A stretch of DNA of 64,000 nucleotides. Origin: Rhizobacter sp. AJA081-3. GTDB taxonomy: Bacteria > Pseudomonadota > Gammaproteobacteria > Burkholderiales > Burkholderiaceae_C. The notes below the pieces were generated by a model that was not told the DNA's origin, made no database searches, and saw nothing but the letters and a program-made list of their open reading frames with translations. Below are positions 53,357 through 62,532 of the stretch, piece by piece. The stretch covers positions 4,278,001 through 4,342,000 of the forward strand of contig NZ_CP059067.1 of NCBI RefSeq assembly GCF_017795745.1. The letters run 5' to 3'. Within the stretch, counting starts at the first letter, position 1, and each line of letters starts with the position of its first letter. The position numbers and the translations under genes were made by a program.

Positions 53357-54211
53357 TCAGCTCATCGCCAGCGCCGTCTTCGCGCGCGGCGGAGGGAAGC
53401 GCCGGTCGATCGCCGCCAGGTCCTCGGCGGACAACTGCAGCGCCGCCGACGCGAAGTTCTCGCGCAGGTGCGCCTCGCGCACCGCCTTCGGGATCGCCAT
53501 CACGCCGCGCTGCTGCATCACCCAGGCCAGCGCCACCTGCGTAGCGGTGGCGCCATGCCGCTCGGCCACCTTCTTCAGCGCCGCATCGCCGGCGATGCGG
53601 CCGCGGTCGAGCGGGCAGTAGGCCATCAGCGGCATCGAATGCCGCTGCAGCCAGGGCAGCAGGTCGAAGCCGGCGCCGCGCTCGCCGAGCGAGTAGTAGA
53701 CCTGGTTGGCCGCACAGGCCGCACCGCCCGGCACGCCCAGCAGCTCCTGCATGTCGTCGACATCGAAGTTACTCACGCCCCAGCGCGCGATGTGGCCGTG
53801 CTCGATGATCGTCTCGAATCCGGCCACGGTGTCGGCCAGCCGGTGTGCGCCGCGCCAGTGCAGCAGGTACAAGTCGATGCGATCCAGCCCCATGCGGCGC
53901 CGGCTGCGATCGCAGGCGTCGCGCACGCCCTGCCGGCTGGCGTTGTGCGGATAGACCTTGCTGACGACGAAGACCTCGTCCCGCGTCACCACGCCGGCGC
54001 GCATCGCCTCGGCGAGCGCCTGGCCGACGACCTCTTCCGCGCCACCCTCGCCGTACATCTCGGCGGTGTCGATGACGCGGTAGCCGATCTCCAGCGCGAG
54101 GCGCACGGCGGCCACCTCGGCCGCACGCTCACGCTTCGATTCGCCCATTCGCCAAGTGCCCAGGCCGAGCGCGGGGCAGGTGCTGCCATCGGGAAAGCTG
54201 AGGTGCTGCAT
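53357..54211 (-). CDS. Aldo/keto reductase
   Basis: A 284-residue TIM-barrel NADPH-dependent reductase. The catalytic tetrad is visible: D and Y in DTAEMYGEGG, K in FVVSKVYP and H in LLHWRG. WGVSNFDVDDM and CPLDRG follow in usual order, and IPKAVREAHLREN binds the cofactor phosphate. The ATG at 54211 gives the standard start with FPDGSTCPALGLGTWRMGE. Substrate unknown; it may reduce small aldehydes. Divergent from the DUF2855 gene by 83 bp. Confidence 0.9.
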   Translation of the reverse strand: MQHLSFPDGSTCPALGLGTWRMGESKRERAAEVAAVRLALEIGYRVIDTAEMYGEGGAEEVVGQALAEAMRAGVVTRDEVFVVSKVYPHNASRQGVRDACDRSRRRMGLDRIDLYLLHWRGAHRLADTVAGFETIIEHGHIARWGVSNFDVDDMQELLGVPGGAACAANQVYYSLGERGAGFDLLPWLQRHSMPLMAYCPLDRGRIAGDAALKKVAERHGATATQVALAWVMQQRGVMAIPKAVREAHLRENFASAALQLSAEDLAAIDRRFPPPRAKTALAMS

Positions 54212-54294
54212 GGGTCGAGGCTTCTGACGCGATACTGCATGGTAGGCGCCCTGCGCCGCCCCCACTGACGACGAGCCCGCCCGGAGGAACCGAC

Positions 54295-55407
54295 ATGACG
54301 CTTCGCATGCTGATCGACCGCCATGACCTGCGCAGCACGCGCTGGGACGACACCCCGGCGCGCGCGCTTGCCGACGGCGAAGTGCGCTTTCGCGTCGACC
54401 ACTTCGCACTCACCGCGAACAACATCACCTACGCGGCCTTCGGCGACGCGATGCACTACTGGGACTTCTTCCCCAGCGGCGACCCGGCCACCGGCTGCCT
54501 GCCGGTTTGGGGCTTCGGCACGGCGACCGAATCGCGCCACCCGGACGTGGCGGTCGGTGAACACGTCTACGGCTACTGGCCGATCGCCGACGAGCTGATC
54601 GTGCAGCCGGCACGCGCCAATGCGGCGGGGTTCCTCGACGGCGCCGAGCACCGCCGCGCACTGCACACCATCTACAACCACTACGTGCGTTGCGCCGCCG
54701 ACCCCGGCTACCGCGCCGAGCGCGAGGCCGAGCAGGCGCTGCTGCGGCCGCTGTTCACCACCTCGTTCCTGATCGACGACTTCGTGGCCGACAACGCCGG
54801 CTTCGGCGCGCAGCAGGTGCTGCTGTCCAGCGCCTCGAGCAAGACGGCCTACGGCACCGCCTTCTGCCTCGCGCAGCGGCGCGGCCAGAGCGGTGCGCTG
54901 CGCGTTGTCGGCCTGACGTCGCCGGCCAACCTCGCGTTCACGCGCTCGCTGGGCTGCTACGACGAGGTACTCACCTACGACGAGCTGGCCAAGCTCGACC
55001 GCGGCTCGCCAGCGGTCTACATCGACTTCAGCGGCAGCGCCGGCTTGCGCCGGCAGATCCACGAGGCCTTCGACACGGCGCTGATGCACAGCTGCTCGGT
55101 GGGCGGCACGCACTGGGACGAGCTCGGTGCCAAGGGCGCCAACCGCGACCTGCCCGGGCCGCGGCCGACGCTGTTCTTCGCGCCGGCGCAGGCGAGCAAG
55201 CGCATCGAACAATGGGGCGCGGCCGGCCTGCAGCAACGCCTGGCCGCGGCCTGGGTCGCCTTCATGCAGCCCGTCACGAGCGCGCAGACGCCCTGGCTGA
55301 AGGTCGTGTCAGGCCAGGGCCGGCAGGCGGTGGAGGCGGTCTACCGCGAGCTGCTCGACGGCCGCACCGCACCGCAGGACGGCCACGTGCTGTCTCTCGC
55401 GGCATGA
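54295..55407 (+). CDS. DUF2855 family protein
   Basis: A 370-residue protein of the DUF2855 family, which resembles medium-chain dehydrogenases without being characterised. FRVDHFALTANNITYAAFGDAMHYWDFFP is GroES-like, and VLLSSASSKTAYGTAFCLAQRRG marks the Rossmann half. It ends ATGA-overlapped with the ABC ATPase gene, so it is translationally coupled to an NMT1-type importer. This suggests it acts on the imported compound. GGAGG precedes its ATG. Confidence 0.83.
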   Translation: MTLRMLIDRHDLRSTRWDDTPARALADGEVRFRVDHFALTANNITYAAFGDAMHYWDFFPSGDPATGCLPVWGFGTATESRHPDVAVGEHVYGYWPIADELIVQPARANAAGFLDGAEHRRALHTIYNHYVRCAADPGYRAEREAEQALLRPLFTTSFLIDDFVADNAGFGAQQVLLSSASSKTAYGTAFCLAQRRGQSGALRVVGLTSPANLAFTRSLGCYDEVLTYDELAKLDRGSPAVYIDFSGSAGLRRQIHEAFDTALMHSCSVGGTHWDELGAKGANRDLPGPRPTLFFAPAQASKRIEQWGAAGLQQRLAAAWVAFMQPVTSAQTPWLKVVSGQGRQAVEAVYRELLDGRTAPQDGHVLSLAA

Positions 55408-56165
55408 TCGACGCGATCGTCTCGCTCGAGGGAGTCGACAAGCGTTTTGCCAGCGGGCTGCTGGCCTTGTCAGGCACCAGCCTGCAGGTGGCGCCGGGCG
55501 AGTTCGTCACGCTGATCGGCCCCTCCGGTTGCGGCAAGAGCACGGTGCTGCGCCTGGCCGCCGGGCTCGATGTGCCGAGCGCCGGCCGCATCGATGCACC
55601 GGCGCTGACAAGCGAAGCGGCGCAGACGGCCTTCGTCTTCCAGGAACCGACATTGATGCCCTGGGCCAGCGTGTTCGACAACGTCTGGCTGCCGTTGCGT
55701 CTGGCCGGCGCGAGCCGCGCGGCCGCGCGGGCGCGCGTCGAGGCGGTGCTGGCCGCCGTGGGGCTGGGCGAGTTCGCCGCCGCGTTCCCGAACGAACTGT
55801 CGGGTGGCATGAAGATGCGCGTGTCGATCGCGCGCGCGCTGATCACTCGGCCGCAACTGCTGCTGATGGACGAGCCCTTCGCCGCACTCGACGAGTTCAC
55901 GCGGCAGAAACTCAACAGCGACCTGCTCGAGGCGTGGCAGGCGCAGTCGCTGGCGGTGATGTTCGTCACCCACAGCATCTACGAGGCCGTTTTCCTCAGC
56001 CAGCGCGTGCTGGTGATGAGCGGCCGGCCGGGGCGCGTGGTCGCCGAGGTGGCCATCGATGCGCCTTACCCACGGCTGCCGGCATTCCGCACCTCGCAGG
56101 CCTACCTGCAGGCCTGCGCTGCGCTGACGCAGGCGCTGGAAGCGTCGCACGCACCGGCGGCATGA
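55404..56165 (+). CDS. ABC transporter ATPase (nitrate/sulfonate/taurine-type)
   Basis: A 253-residue ATPase of the SsuB/TauB/ThiZ type. Walker A GPSGCGKST, Q-loop VFQEPTLMPWASV, signature LSGGMKMRVSIARAL, Walker B LLLMDEPFAALD and switch VTHSIYEAVFLS are all intact. It overlaps DUF2855 by ATGA and the permease by ATGA. Energises uptake by the permease and the binding protein at 56940. Confidence 0.92.
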   Translation: MIDAIVSLEGVDKRFASGLLALSGTSLQVAPGEFVTLIGPSGCGKSTVLRLAAGLDVPSAGRIDAPALTSEAAQTAFVFQEPTLMPWASVFDNVWLPLRLAGASRAAARARVEAVLAAVGLGEFAAAFPNELSGGMKMRVSIARALITRPQLLLMDEPFAALDEFTRQKLNSDLLEAWQAQSLAVMFVTHSIYEAVFLSQRVLVMSGRPGRVVAEVAIDAPYPRLPAFRTSQAYLQACAALTQALEASHAPAA

Positions 56166-56929
56166 ATCGCCGAGCGCTGCCGCTGCTGACGCTCGTCGCC
56201 CTGCTGCTGGGCTGGGAGGCGCTGGTGCGCATCGCGCAGATCCCGCACTACACGCTGCCCGCGCCCTCGCTGGTGCTGCAGACGCTGGCGGCGAACTTCG
56301 GCTCGCTGGCCGGCAGCTGGTGGTTCACGCTGAAGATCACCTTCGGCGCGCTGGCGCTGGCCTGTGCCGGCGGCGTGCTGATCGCCTCGGTGTTCGCGCT
56401 GTCGCGCACCGCCGAGGCCGCACTGTTCCCGATCGCGGTGGTGCTGCAGGTCACGCCGATCGTCGCGATCGCGCCGCTGATCCTGATCTACGTGGAGAGC
56501 ACCACCGCCGCGCTGCTGCTGTGCGCCTGGATCGTGGCCTTCTTCCCGATCCTGTCGAACACGGTGATCGGGTTGCGCGCCGCCGACCCGAACCTGCGCG
56601 ACCTGTACCGCCTGTACCGCGCCACGCCGTGGCAGCGCCTGCGCCTGCTGCTCGTGCCCAGCGCACTGCCCTACTTCGTGGCCGGGCTGAAGGTATCGGG
56701 CGGGCTGAGCCTGATCGGCGCCGTCACCGCCGAGATGGTGGCCGGCGCGGCGGGGCGCGAGACGGGCCTGGCCTCGCGCATCCTCGAGGCGAGCTTTCGC
56801 ACGGAGACGCCGAAGATGTTCGCCGCGCTGCTGCTGCTCGTGCTCACCGGCGTGCTGATCTTCTGGTCATTCGAGGCACTCTCGCGCGCACTGCTCGGTC
56901 GATGGCATGCTAGCGAGCAACATGACTGA
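56162..56929 (+). CDS. ABC transporter permease (nitrate/sulfonate/taurine-type)
   Basis: A 255-residue inner-membrane permease with five or six membrane helices. The cytoplasmic loop DLYRLYRATPWQRLRLLLVPSALPYFVAGLKV is the EAA-type ATPase contact, and AVTAEMVAGAAGRETGLASRI is typical of SsuC/TauC/ThiX. ATG 56162 overlaps the ATPase stop. The binding-protein gene follows at 10 bp. Confidence 0.92.
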   Translation: MNRRALPLLTLVALLLGWEALVRIAQIPHYTLPAPSLVLQTLAANFGSLAGSWWFTLKITFGALALACAGGVLIASVFALSRTAEAALFPIAVVLQVTPIVAIAPLILIYVESTTAALLLCAWIVAFFPILSNTVIGLRAADPNLRDLYRLYRATPWQRLRLLLVPSALPYFVAGLKVSGGLSLIGAVTAEMVAGAAGRETGLASRILEASFRTETPKMFAALLLLVLTGVLIFWSFEALSRALLGRWHASEQHD

Positions 56930-56939
56930 GGAACGGGCC

Positions 56940-57959
56940 ATGACCAATCGCTCATCGACGATGCTCGTCGCCATGCTCACCGCACTTGCCGCGGCGCCTG
57001 CGCTGGCGCAGGACAAGGTGACCTTCGCCACCAACTGGAAGGCGCAGGCCGCGCACGGCGGCTTCTACCAGGCAGTGGCCGATGGCACGTACAAGAAGTA
57101 CGGCCTGGACGTGACCATCCAGCCCGGCGGGCCGCAGGTCAACAACCGGCCGCTGCTGCCCGCGGGCCGCATCGACTTCCTGATGACCGGCAACCTGCTG
57201 CACAACTTCGACAACGTGAAGAACGGCGTGCCCACGGTCGTCGTCGCGGCGATGTTCCAGAAGGACCCGCAGGCGCTGATCGCGCATCCCGGCCAGGGCT
57301 ACGAGAACTTCGAGGCGATGAAGAACGCGCCGGTGGCGCTGATCGCCAAGGACGGCCAGTTCAGCTGGTGGCAATGGCTGAAGGTGACGCACGGCTTCAA
57401 GGACGAGGCGCTCAAGCCGTACAACTACAACCTCGGGCCCTTCCTGGCCAACCCGAAGGCGATCCAGCAGGGCTACTCGGTGGCCGAGCCGATCTACGTC
57501 GAGAACCAGGGCCAGTTCAAGCCGGTGGTGCACCTGTTGGCCGACCACGGCTTCTCGACCTACTCGACCGTGATCGAGACGCGCACCGACACCGTGAAGA
57601 ACAAGCCCGAACTGGTGCAGCGCTTCGTCGACGCTTCCATCCTCGGCTGGGTGAACTATCTTTACGGCAACCGCCGGGCCGCCAACGCGCTGATGATCAA
57701 GGACAACCCCGAGATGACCGAGGCCGAACTCGAGGCTTCCACCGCGCTGATGAAGCAGCAAGGCATCGTCGATTCGGGCGAGTCGCTGGCCGGCGGCATC
57801 GGCGCGATGAGCGAAGGCCGCATCAAGGACTTCCACGCGCAGATGGTCAAGGCCGGCCTGTACAAGCCCGGCGAGGTGGACTTGTCCAAGGTGGCGACCT
57901 TCCAGTTCGTCAACAGGAAGGTCGGCCTGGACGTGAAGGCGAAACTGGGCGGCAAGTGA
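56940..57959 (+). CDS. NMT1/THI5-like ABC substrate-binding protein
   Basis: A 339-residue exported protein. Signal peptide at 1-23 ends ALAAAPALAQ. The fold begins VTFATNWKAQAAHGGFYQAVADGTYKKYGLDVTIQPGGPQVNNRPLLPAGRIDFLMTG in pieces typical of NMT1-like periplasmic proteins that bind pyrimidine precursors, nitriles or sulfonates. WYQW-like FSWWQWLKV may contact the ligand. ATG 56940 follows GAGGAA. The DUF2855-ABC operon ends here. Confidence 0.9.
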   Translation: MTNRSSTMLVAMLTALAAAPALAQDKVTFATNWKAQAAHGGFYQAVADGTYKKYGLDVTIQPGGPQVNNRPLLPAGRIDFLMTGNLLHNFDNVKNGVPTVVVAAMFQKDPQALIAHPGQGYENFEAMKNAPVALIAKDGQFSWWQWLKVTHGFKDEALKPYNYNLGPFLANPKAIQQGYSVAEPIYVENQGQFKPVVHLLADHGFSTYSTVIETRTDTVKNKPELVQRFVDASILGWVNYLYGNRRAANALMIKDNPEMTEAELEASTALMKQQGIVDSGESLAGGIGAMSEGRIKDFHAQMVKAGLYKPGEVDLSKVATFQFVNRKVGLDVKAKLGGK

Positions 57960-58023
57960 GCGCTCTCAAGCCTCGCGCGGCCCGGCCGATAACGAAGCAC
58001 GATCACTGAACTCGGGGTTCGCC

Positions 58024-58863
58024 ATGCCGGACCTGAATGCCGAACTGACGAAGCCACTGCGCGACCTGTCCGCCTGGACCGAGCACTTCCGCCGTGCCGA
58101 GATCCCGGTGCTCGCGCAGACCGCCGAGGCCATCGAGGCCATGCGCGAGAACGAGGATGCCGTCGACGCCAACGCGATCGGCGAAATGGTGTCCAACGAC
58201 CCGTTGATGACGCTGAAGGTGCTGGCCTACGCCGCCACGCACCGGCCGGCGCGCGTGGTGACCGACACCGAGACCGTCACCGCCACGCTGGTGATGATGG
58301 GCATCTCGCCGTTCTTCCGCGTCTTCGGCCCGCAGCCCACCACGGCGCAGCGGCTGGCCGCCCACCCGGAAGCGATGGACGGGTTGGAAGAAGTGATCCG
58401 CCGCGCGCACCGTGGCGCCAACTTCGCCCTCGGCTTCGCCGTGCACCGCATGGACCCGGACGCTCCGGTGATCCACGAGGCCGCGCTGCTGCACGACTTC
58501 GCCGAAATGCTGCTGTGGTGCCACGCCCCCTCGCTGGCCCTGCGGATCCGGCAGGCGCAGCGTGCCGACCCGACGCTGCGCTCGGCCGCCATCCAGCAGG
58601 AAGTGCTCGGCATCCACCTCGCCGATCTGCAGCAGGCGCTGATGAAGGCCTGGAGGCTGCCGGAGTTGCTGATCCGCATCAGCGACGATCACCATGCCGA
58701 ACGAGCGAGCGTGCGCAACGTCCTGCTCGCGGTGCGCCTGGCGCGCCACACCGCCGGCGGCTGGGACAACGCCGCGATCCCCGACGACGTGGCCGACATC
58801 GCCGCGCTGCTGAATCTCTCGGCGGGCGCCGCACTGCAACTCGTGCGCAGCATCGAGACCTGA
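58024..58863 (+). CDS. HDOD-domain protein
   Basis: A 279-residue HDOD protein (a metal-poor relative of HD hydrolases used in signalling). SNDPLMTLKVLAYAATHRP and VTATLVMMGISPFFRVF form the first half, and VIHEAALLHDFAEMLLWCHAP with QQALMKAWRLPELLIRISDDHH the second. No GGDEF, EAL or receiver domain is attached. Such proteins link to motility or stress signalling. It starts 64 bp after the binding protein and may be a separate unit. Confidence 0.82.
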   Translation: MPDLNAELTKPLRDLSAWTEHFRRAEIPVLAQTAEAIEAMRENEDAVDANAIGEMVSNDPLMTLKVLAYAATHRPARVVTDTETVTATLVMMGISPFFRVFGPQPTTAQRLAAHPEAMDGLEEVIRRAHRGANFALGFAVHRMDPDAPVIHEAALLHDFAEMLLWCHAPSLALRIRQAQRADPTLRSAAIQQEVLGIHLADLQQALMKAWRLPELLIRISDDHHAERASVRNVLLAVRLARHTAGGWDNAAIPDDVADIAALLNLSAGAALQLVRSIET

Positions 58864-59031
58864 ATCCTTCCGCAGGCTGTCGCGCTGCGGCGCCGGCAGC
58901 GTGAAGTTGTCACGCCAGCGCACCGATGCCGCTGGCGCCGCTTCGACCCTCTGGTCACAGTCCACCCTCGTTCACGAACATGAGCCGCAGCCTCGATGCA
59001 CAGCGGCCGTCACTCACGAGGAGAGATGAAG

Positions 59032-59718
59032 ATGAAGGCAACGATCGCAGAGTTTTTCGGCACGTTCTGGCTGGTGCTCGGTGGGTGCGGCAGCGCCGTG
59101 CTGGCCGCGGCCTTCCCCGAGGTGGGCATCGGCCTGACCGGTGTCTCGCTGGCCTTCGGCCTGACCGTGGTGACCATGGCCTACGGCATCGGCCACATCT
59201 CGGGCTGCCACCTCAACCCGGCGGTGTCGATCGGCCTGTGGGCCGGCGGCCGCTTCGAGGCGAACAAGCTGCTGCCCTACATCGCTGCGCAGGTGCTGGG
59301 CGCCATCGTCGCCGGCGGCGTGCTGTATCTCATCGCCAGCGGCAAGGCCGGCTTCGACGTGTCGGCGGGTTTCGCCTCCAACGGCTTCGGCGAGCACTCG
59401 CCGGGCAAGTACTCGCTGCTGTCGGCACTGGTCACCGAGGTCGTGATGACGATGATGTTCCTGCTCGTCATCCTGGGCTCTACCGACAAGCGCGCGCCGG
59501 CCGGCTTCGCGCCGCTGGCCATCGGCCTGTGCCTCACGCTGATCCACCTGATCAGCATCCCCGTCACCAACACCTCGGTGAACCCGGCGCGCAGCACCGG
59601 CGTGGCGGTGTTCGTCGGCGACTGGGCGATTGCGCAGTTGTGGTTGTTCTGGGTCGCGCCGATCGTCGGCGCCGTGCTCGGCGCGCTGGCCTACCGGGTC
59701 ATCGGCACAGACGACTGA
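59032..59718 (+). CDS. aqpZ: Aquaporin Z
   Basis: A 228-residue water channel with six membrane helices and two half-helices. NPA motifs are in [11 protein letters not shown] and [12 protein letters not shown], the selectivity arginine follows the second. It lacks the longer loops of glycerol channels, favouring AqpZ. Two ATGs, 59026 and 59032, are possible; the latter is 8 bases from GAGGAG and preferred. Stands alone. Confidence 0.95.
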   Translation: MKATIAEFFGTFWLVLGGCGSAVLAAAFPEVGIGLTGVSLAFGLTVVTMAYGIGHISGCHLNPAVSIGLWAGGRFEANKLLPYIAAQVLGAIVAGGVLYLIASGKAGFDVSAGFASNGFGEHSPGKYSLLSALVTEVVMTMMFLLVILGSTDKRAPAGFAPLAIGLCLTLIHLISIPVTNTSVNPARSTGVAVFVGDWAIAQLWLFWVAPIVGAVLGALAYRVIGTDD

Positions 59719-59772
59719 GGCGGGCCGAGCGCCGGGCCGCTCCCAAGCCGGCCCGCATCCCCTTGGGGGATC

Positions 59773-59792
59773 GGCCGGCGTAACCGCCGGCC
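59773..59792. terminator. Bidirectional terminator-like hairpin between aqpZ and the AsnC regulator
   Basis: GGCCGGCG (59773-59780) and CGCCGGCC (59785-59792) around TAAC form a very stable 8-bp stem, flanked by CCCC on the left and GGGG on the right. It sits between two convergent genes. No T run is adjacent. Confidence 0.55.
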
Positions 59793-59800
59793 GAGGGGCT

Positions 59801-60283
59801 TCATACAGGCAGCGCAGTGGTGTTCTTGACGCGGTCGAGTACGAAGCTCGTCTTGCAGTCCTCCACGCTCGGGTGGCGCAGCAGCGTGTCCATCACGAAG
59901 CGCGAGTAGTGCGCCATGTCTTCCACGACCACGCGCAGCAGGTAGTCCATCTCGCCGGTCAGCGCGGCGCACTCCACCACTTCGGGCCAGGTCTGCACTG
60001 CGGCGCGGAACAGGTCCATCGGATTGCGCTTGTGCACCTCGGCGTGCTTTTCCAGGCGCACGTTCAGGTAGGCCGTGAGGCCGAGCCCGACGCGCTCGGG
60101 CGCAACCAGCGCCACGTAGGACGAGATCACGCCCGCTTCCTCGAGCCGCTTGACGCGGCGCAGCGCCGCCGACGGCGACAGGCTGACCTGCGTGGCCAGC
60201 ACGTCGTAGGTGACGCGGCCGTCGGCCTGCAGCGCGCGAAGGATGCGCCGATCGATCGCATCGAGCGGGATTGCGTTTTCCAT
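59801..60283 (-). CDS. Lrp/AsnC-family regulator
   Basis: A 160-residue regulator. Helix-turn-helix at 9-50 (LDAIDRRILRALQADGRVTYDVLATQVSLSPSAALRRVKRLE) and a RAM ligand domain to the end, with VVECAALTGEMDYLLRVVVED. The ATG at 60283 fits the family. It is divergent from hpd-phhA with a Lrp-like inverted repeat between, so it most likely controls tyrosine/phenylalanine catabolism in response to an aromatic amino acid. Confidence 0.9.
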   Translation of the reverse strand: MENAIPLDAIDRRILRALQADGRVTYDVLATQVSLSPSAALRRVKRLEEAGVISSYVALVAPERVGLGLTAYLNVRLEKHAEVHKRNPMDLFRAAVQTWPEVVECAALTGEMDYLLRVVVEDMAHYSRFVMDTLLRHPSVEDCKTSFVLDRVKNTTALPV

Positions 60284-60292
60284 TAGCGCGAT

Positions 60293-60343
60293 TTTGCAGC
60301 TTTCCTGTGCTAGCGCCCACCTGCGCGCTGAAAGTTGCACAAA
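60293..60343. promoter_or_regulatory. Candidate AsnC/Lrp operator between the regulator and hpd
   Basis: TTTGCAGCTTTC (60293-60304) and GAAAGTTGCACAAA (60330-60343) are near-inverted arms 25 bp apart. A TACAGT -10 (60363-60368) for hpd follows. Lrp-type octamers often bind such spaced arms. Binding is inferred. Confidence 0.45.
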
Positions 60344-60418
60344 TCCTGCGCGGCTAGGCCTCTACAGTGCGATCCAGCGTTGAGACAGATCAAACGCACC
60401 CGACCACAGGAGCGCCGC

Positions 60419-61531
60419 ATGCAATTCACCCCCTGGGACAACCCGATGGGCACCGACGGATTCGAGTTCATCGAGTACGCGGCGCCGGACCCGGCGGCGC
60501 TGGGCAAGCTCTTCGAGACACTGGGCTTTCGCGCGATCGCAAGGCACCGCACGAAGAACGTGTTCCTCTACCGCCAGGGCGAGGTGAACTTCGTCATCAA
60601 CGCCGAGCCGGATTCCTTCGCGCAGCGCTTCGCGCGCCTGCACGGGCCGAGCGTCTGCGCGATGGCTTTCCGCGTGAAGGACGCGAAGCTCGCCTACGAA
60701 CGCGCGCTCTCGCTGGGCGCCTGGGGCTTCGACAACAAGACCGGACCGATGGAGCTGAACGTGCCGGCCATCAAGGGCATCGGCGACAGCCTGATCTACT
60801 TCGTCGACCGCTGGCACGGCAAGGACGGCGCGAAACCCGGCGCGATCGGCAACATCAGCATCTGGGACGTGGACTTCGTGCCGATGGACGGCTCGGAAGC
60901 TTCGGTGGCGGGCCATGGCTTGACCTACATCGACCACCTCACGCACAACGTGCACCGCGGCCGGATGAAGGAATGGGCCGAGTTCTACGAGCGGCTCTTC
61001 AATTTCCGCGAGATCCGCTACTTCGACATCGAGGGCAAGCTGACCGGCCTCAAGTCCAAGGCGATGACCAGCCCCTGCGGCAAGATCTGCATCCCGATCA
61101 ACGAAAGCTCCGACGACAAGTCGCAGATCCAAGAATACCTTTCCGCCTATCACGGCGAGGGCATCCAGCACATCGCGCTCGGCACCGGCGACATCTACGA
61201 GTCGGTCGAGGCACTCAAGCTCAAGGGCGTGCCGCTTCCAGGATGTGCCATCGACACCTATTACGAACAGGTCGATACAGCGCCTGCCGGGCCATGGCGA
61301 GAACGTTCAACGGATGTCCGCCGATCGCATCCTTATCGACGGCGCGCCGACCAAGGGCGGTGGCCTATTGCTGCAGATCTTCACCCAGACCGTGATCGGC
61401 CCGATCTTCTTCGAGATCATTCAGCGCCGCGGCAACAGGGTTTCGGCGAGGGCAACTTCCGCGCGCTGTTCGAGAGCATCGAACTCGACCAGATCCGCCG
61501 CGGCGTGCTGCAGGACAAGTCGGCGGCCTGA
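60419..61531 (+). CDS. hpd: 4-hydroxyphenylpyruvate dioxygenase, out of frame in its C-terminal part
   Basis: An open frame of 370 residues for HPPD, which turns 4-hydroxyphenylpyruvate into homogentisate. The iron ligands H173 (YIDHLTHNV) and H251 (IQHIALGTG) are present. From about residue 287 to 339 the frame encodes nonsense, while the +1 frame reads RLPGHGENVQRMSADRIL...FFEIIQRRGN, holding the third ligand (Glu, codon 61413). The normal frame resumes as QGFGEGNFRALFESIEL. An extra A near 61278 and a missing C near 61436 explain this; a smaller paired shift appears at 61229-61250. As written the product would lack its Glu ligand. ATG 60419 follows AGGAG. Confidence 0.88.
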   Translation: MQFTPWDNPMGTDGFEFIEYAAPDPAALGKLFETLGFRAIARHRTKNVFLYRQGEVNFVINAEPDSFAQRFARLHGPSVCAMAFRVKDAKLAYERALSLGAWGFDNKTGPMELNVPAIKGIGDSLIYFVDRWHGKDGAKPGAIGNISIWDVDFVPMDGSEASVAGHGLTYIDHLTHNVHRGRMKEWAEFYERLFNFREIRYFDIEGKLTGLKSKAMTSPCGKICIPINESSDDKSQIQEYLSAYHGEGIQHIALGTGDIYESVEALKLKGVPLPGCAIDTYYEQVDTAPAGPWRERSTDVRRSHPYRRRADQGRWPIAADLHPDRDRPDLLRDHSAPRQQGFGEGNFRALFESIELDQIRRGVLQDKSAA

Positions 61532-61544
61532 AGGAGCGCGAGCA

Positions 61545-62426
61545 ATGAACGCCCAGCCCGATTTCCATTCCGGCATCAACCAGGGCGTGGCCCCGGTCAC
61601 CTACGGCCAGGGCGATCGGCCGCCACGCGGCGACTACGCGCAGGCCAAGGCCGACTACACCTGCGATCAGCAGTGGGAGCGCTACAGCGCGGCCGACCAT
61701 GACCTGTACCGGCGCCTCTACGAGCGCCAGGCTGCGCAGTTGCCGGGCCTGGCCTGCGAGGAGTTCATCGCCGCCGTGGCACATCTGGGCGCGCCCGATC
61801 GCATTCCGCGCTTCGATCAGCTGAGCGAGCGGCTGCAGCGGACAACGGGCTGGGAAGTGGTGGCCGTACCCGGGCTGATCCCGGAAGAAGCCTTCTTCGC
61901 GCTGCTCGCGCAACGCCGCTTCCCGGTGACGGGCTGGATCCGCAAGCCCGAGGAATTCGACTACGTGGTCGAGCCCGACGTCTTCCACGACCTTTTCGGG
62001 CATGTGCCGCTGCTGTTCAACCCGATGTTCGCCGACTACATGCAGGCCTACGGCGCCGGCGGCCTGAAGGCAAGCCGGCTCGAGGCCTGCGAGTCGCTCG
62101 CGCGCCTGTACTGGTACACGGTGGAGTTCGGATTGATCGCCACGCCGGCGGGCCTGCGCGCCTACGGGGCGGGCATCCTGTCGTCGGCCGGCGAACTGCG
62201 CCACAGCGTGACGCGCGGCGAACCGCAGCGCATCGGTTTCGATCTCGAACGCATCATGCGCACCCGCTACCGGATCGACTCGTACCAGTCCACCTACTTC
62301 GTGATCGACAGCTTCTCCCAGCTGTTCGATGCGACGGCGCCCGACTTCACGCCGATCTACCGCCGCGTGGCCACGGCCGGCGAACTCGACGCCGACCAGC
62401 GCCTGCCGACCGACCGCATGTTCTGA
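61545..62426 (+). CDS. phhA: Phenylalanine 4-monooxygenase
   Basis: A 293-residue bacterial phenylalanine hydroxylase, pterin- and iron-dependent, making tyrosine. Iron ligands are H148 and H153 (PDVFHDLFGHVPLL) and E194 (TVEFGL). It is the catalytic domain only, as usual in bacteria, with a 30-residue tail. AAGGAG precedes ATG 61545. It forms an operon with hpd, 13 bp upstream; the pterin recycling gene (phhB) is not in the window. Confidence 0.96.
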   Translation: MNAQPDFHSGINQGVAPVTYGQGDRPPRGDYAQAKADYTCDQQWERYSAADHDLYRRLYERQAAQLPGLACEEFIAAVAHLGAPDRIPRFDQLSERLQRTTGWEVVAVPGLIPEEAFFALLAQRRFPVTGWIRKPEEFDYVVEPDVFHDLFGHVPLLFNPMFADYMQAYGAGGLKASRLEACESLARLYWYTVEFGLIATPAGLRAYGAGILSSAGELRHSVTRGEPQRIGFDLERIMRTRYRIDSYQSTYFVIDSFSQLFDATAPDFTPIYRRVATAGELDADQRLPTDRMF

Positions 62427-62532
62427 CCCGGCACTCGCCGAGGCCCCCTTCGGGGCGATTGCCCGTGCCGTGACCCGCGCCGACACTGCTCGGCGTGACG
62501 TCTCTTCCCTTCCCCCCTGCTGAGTTCACGCC

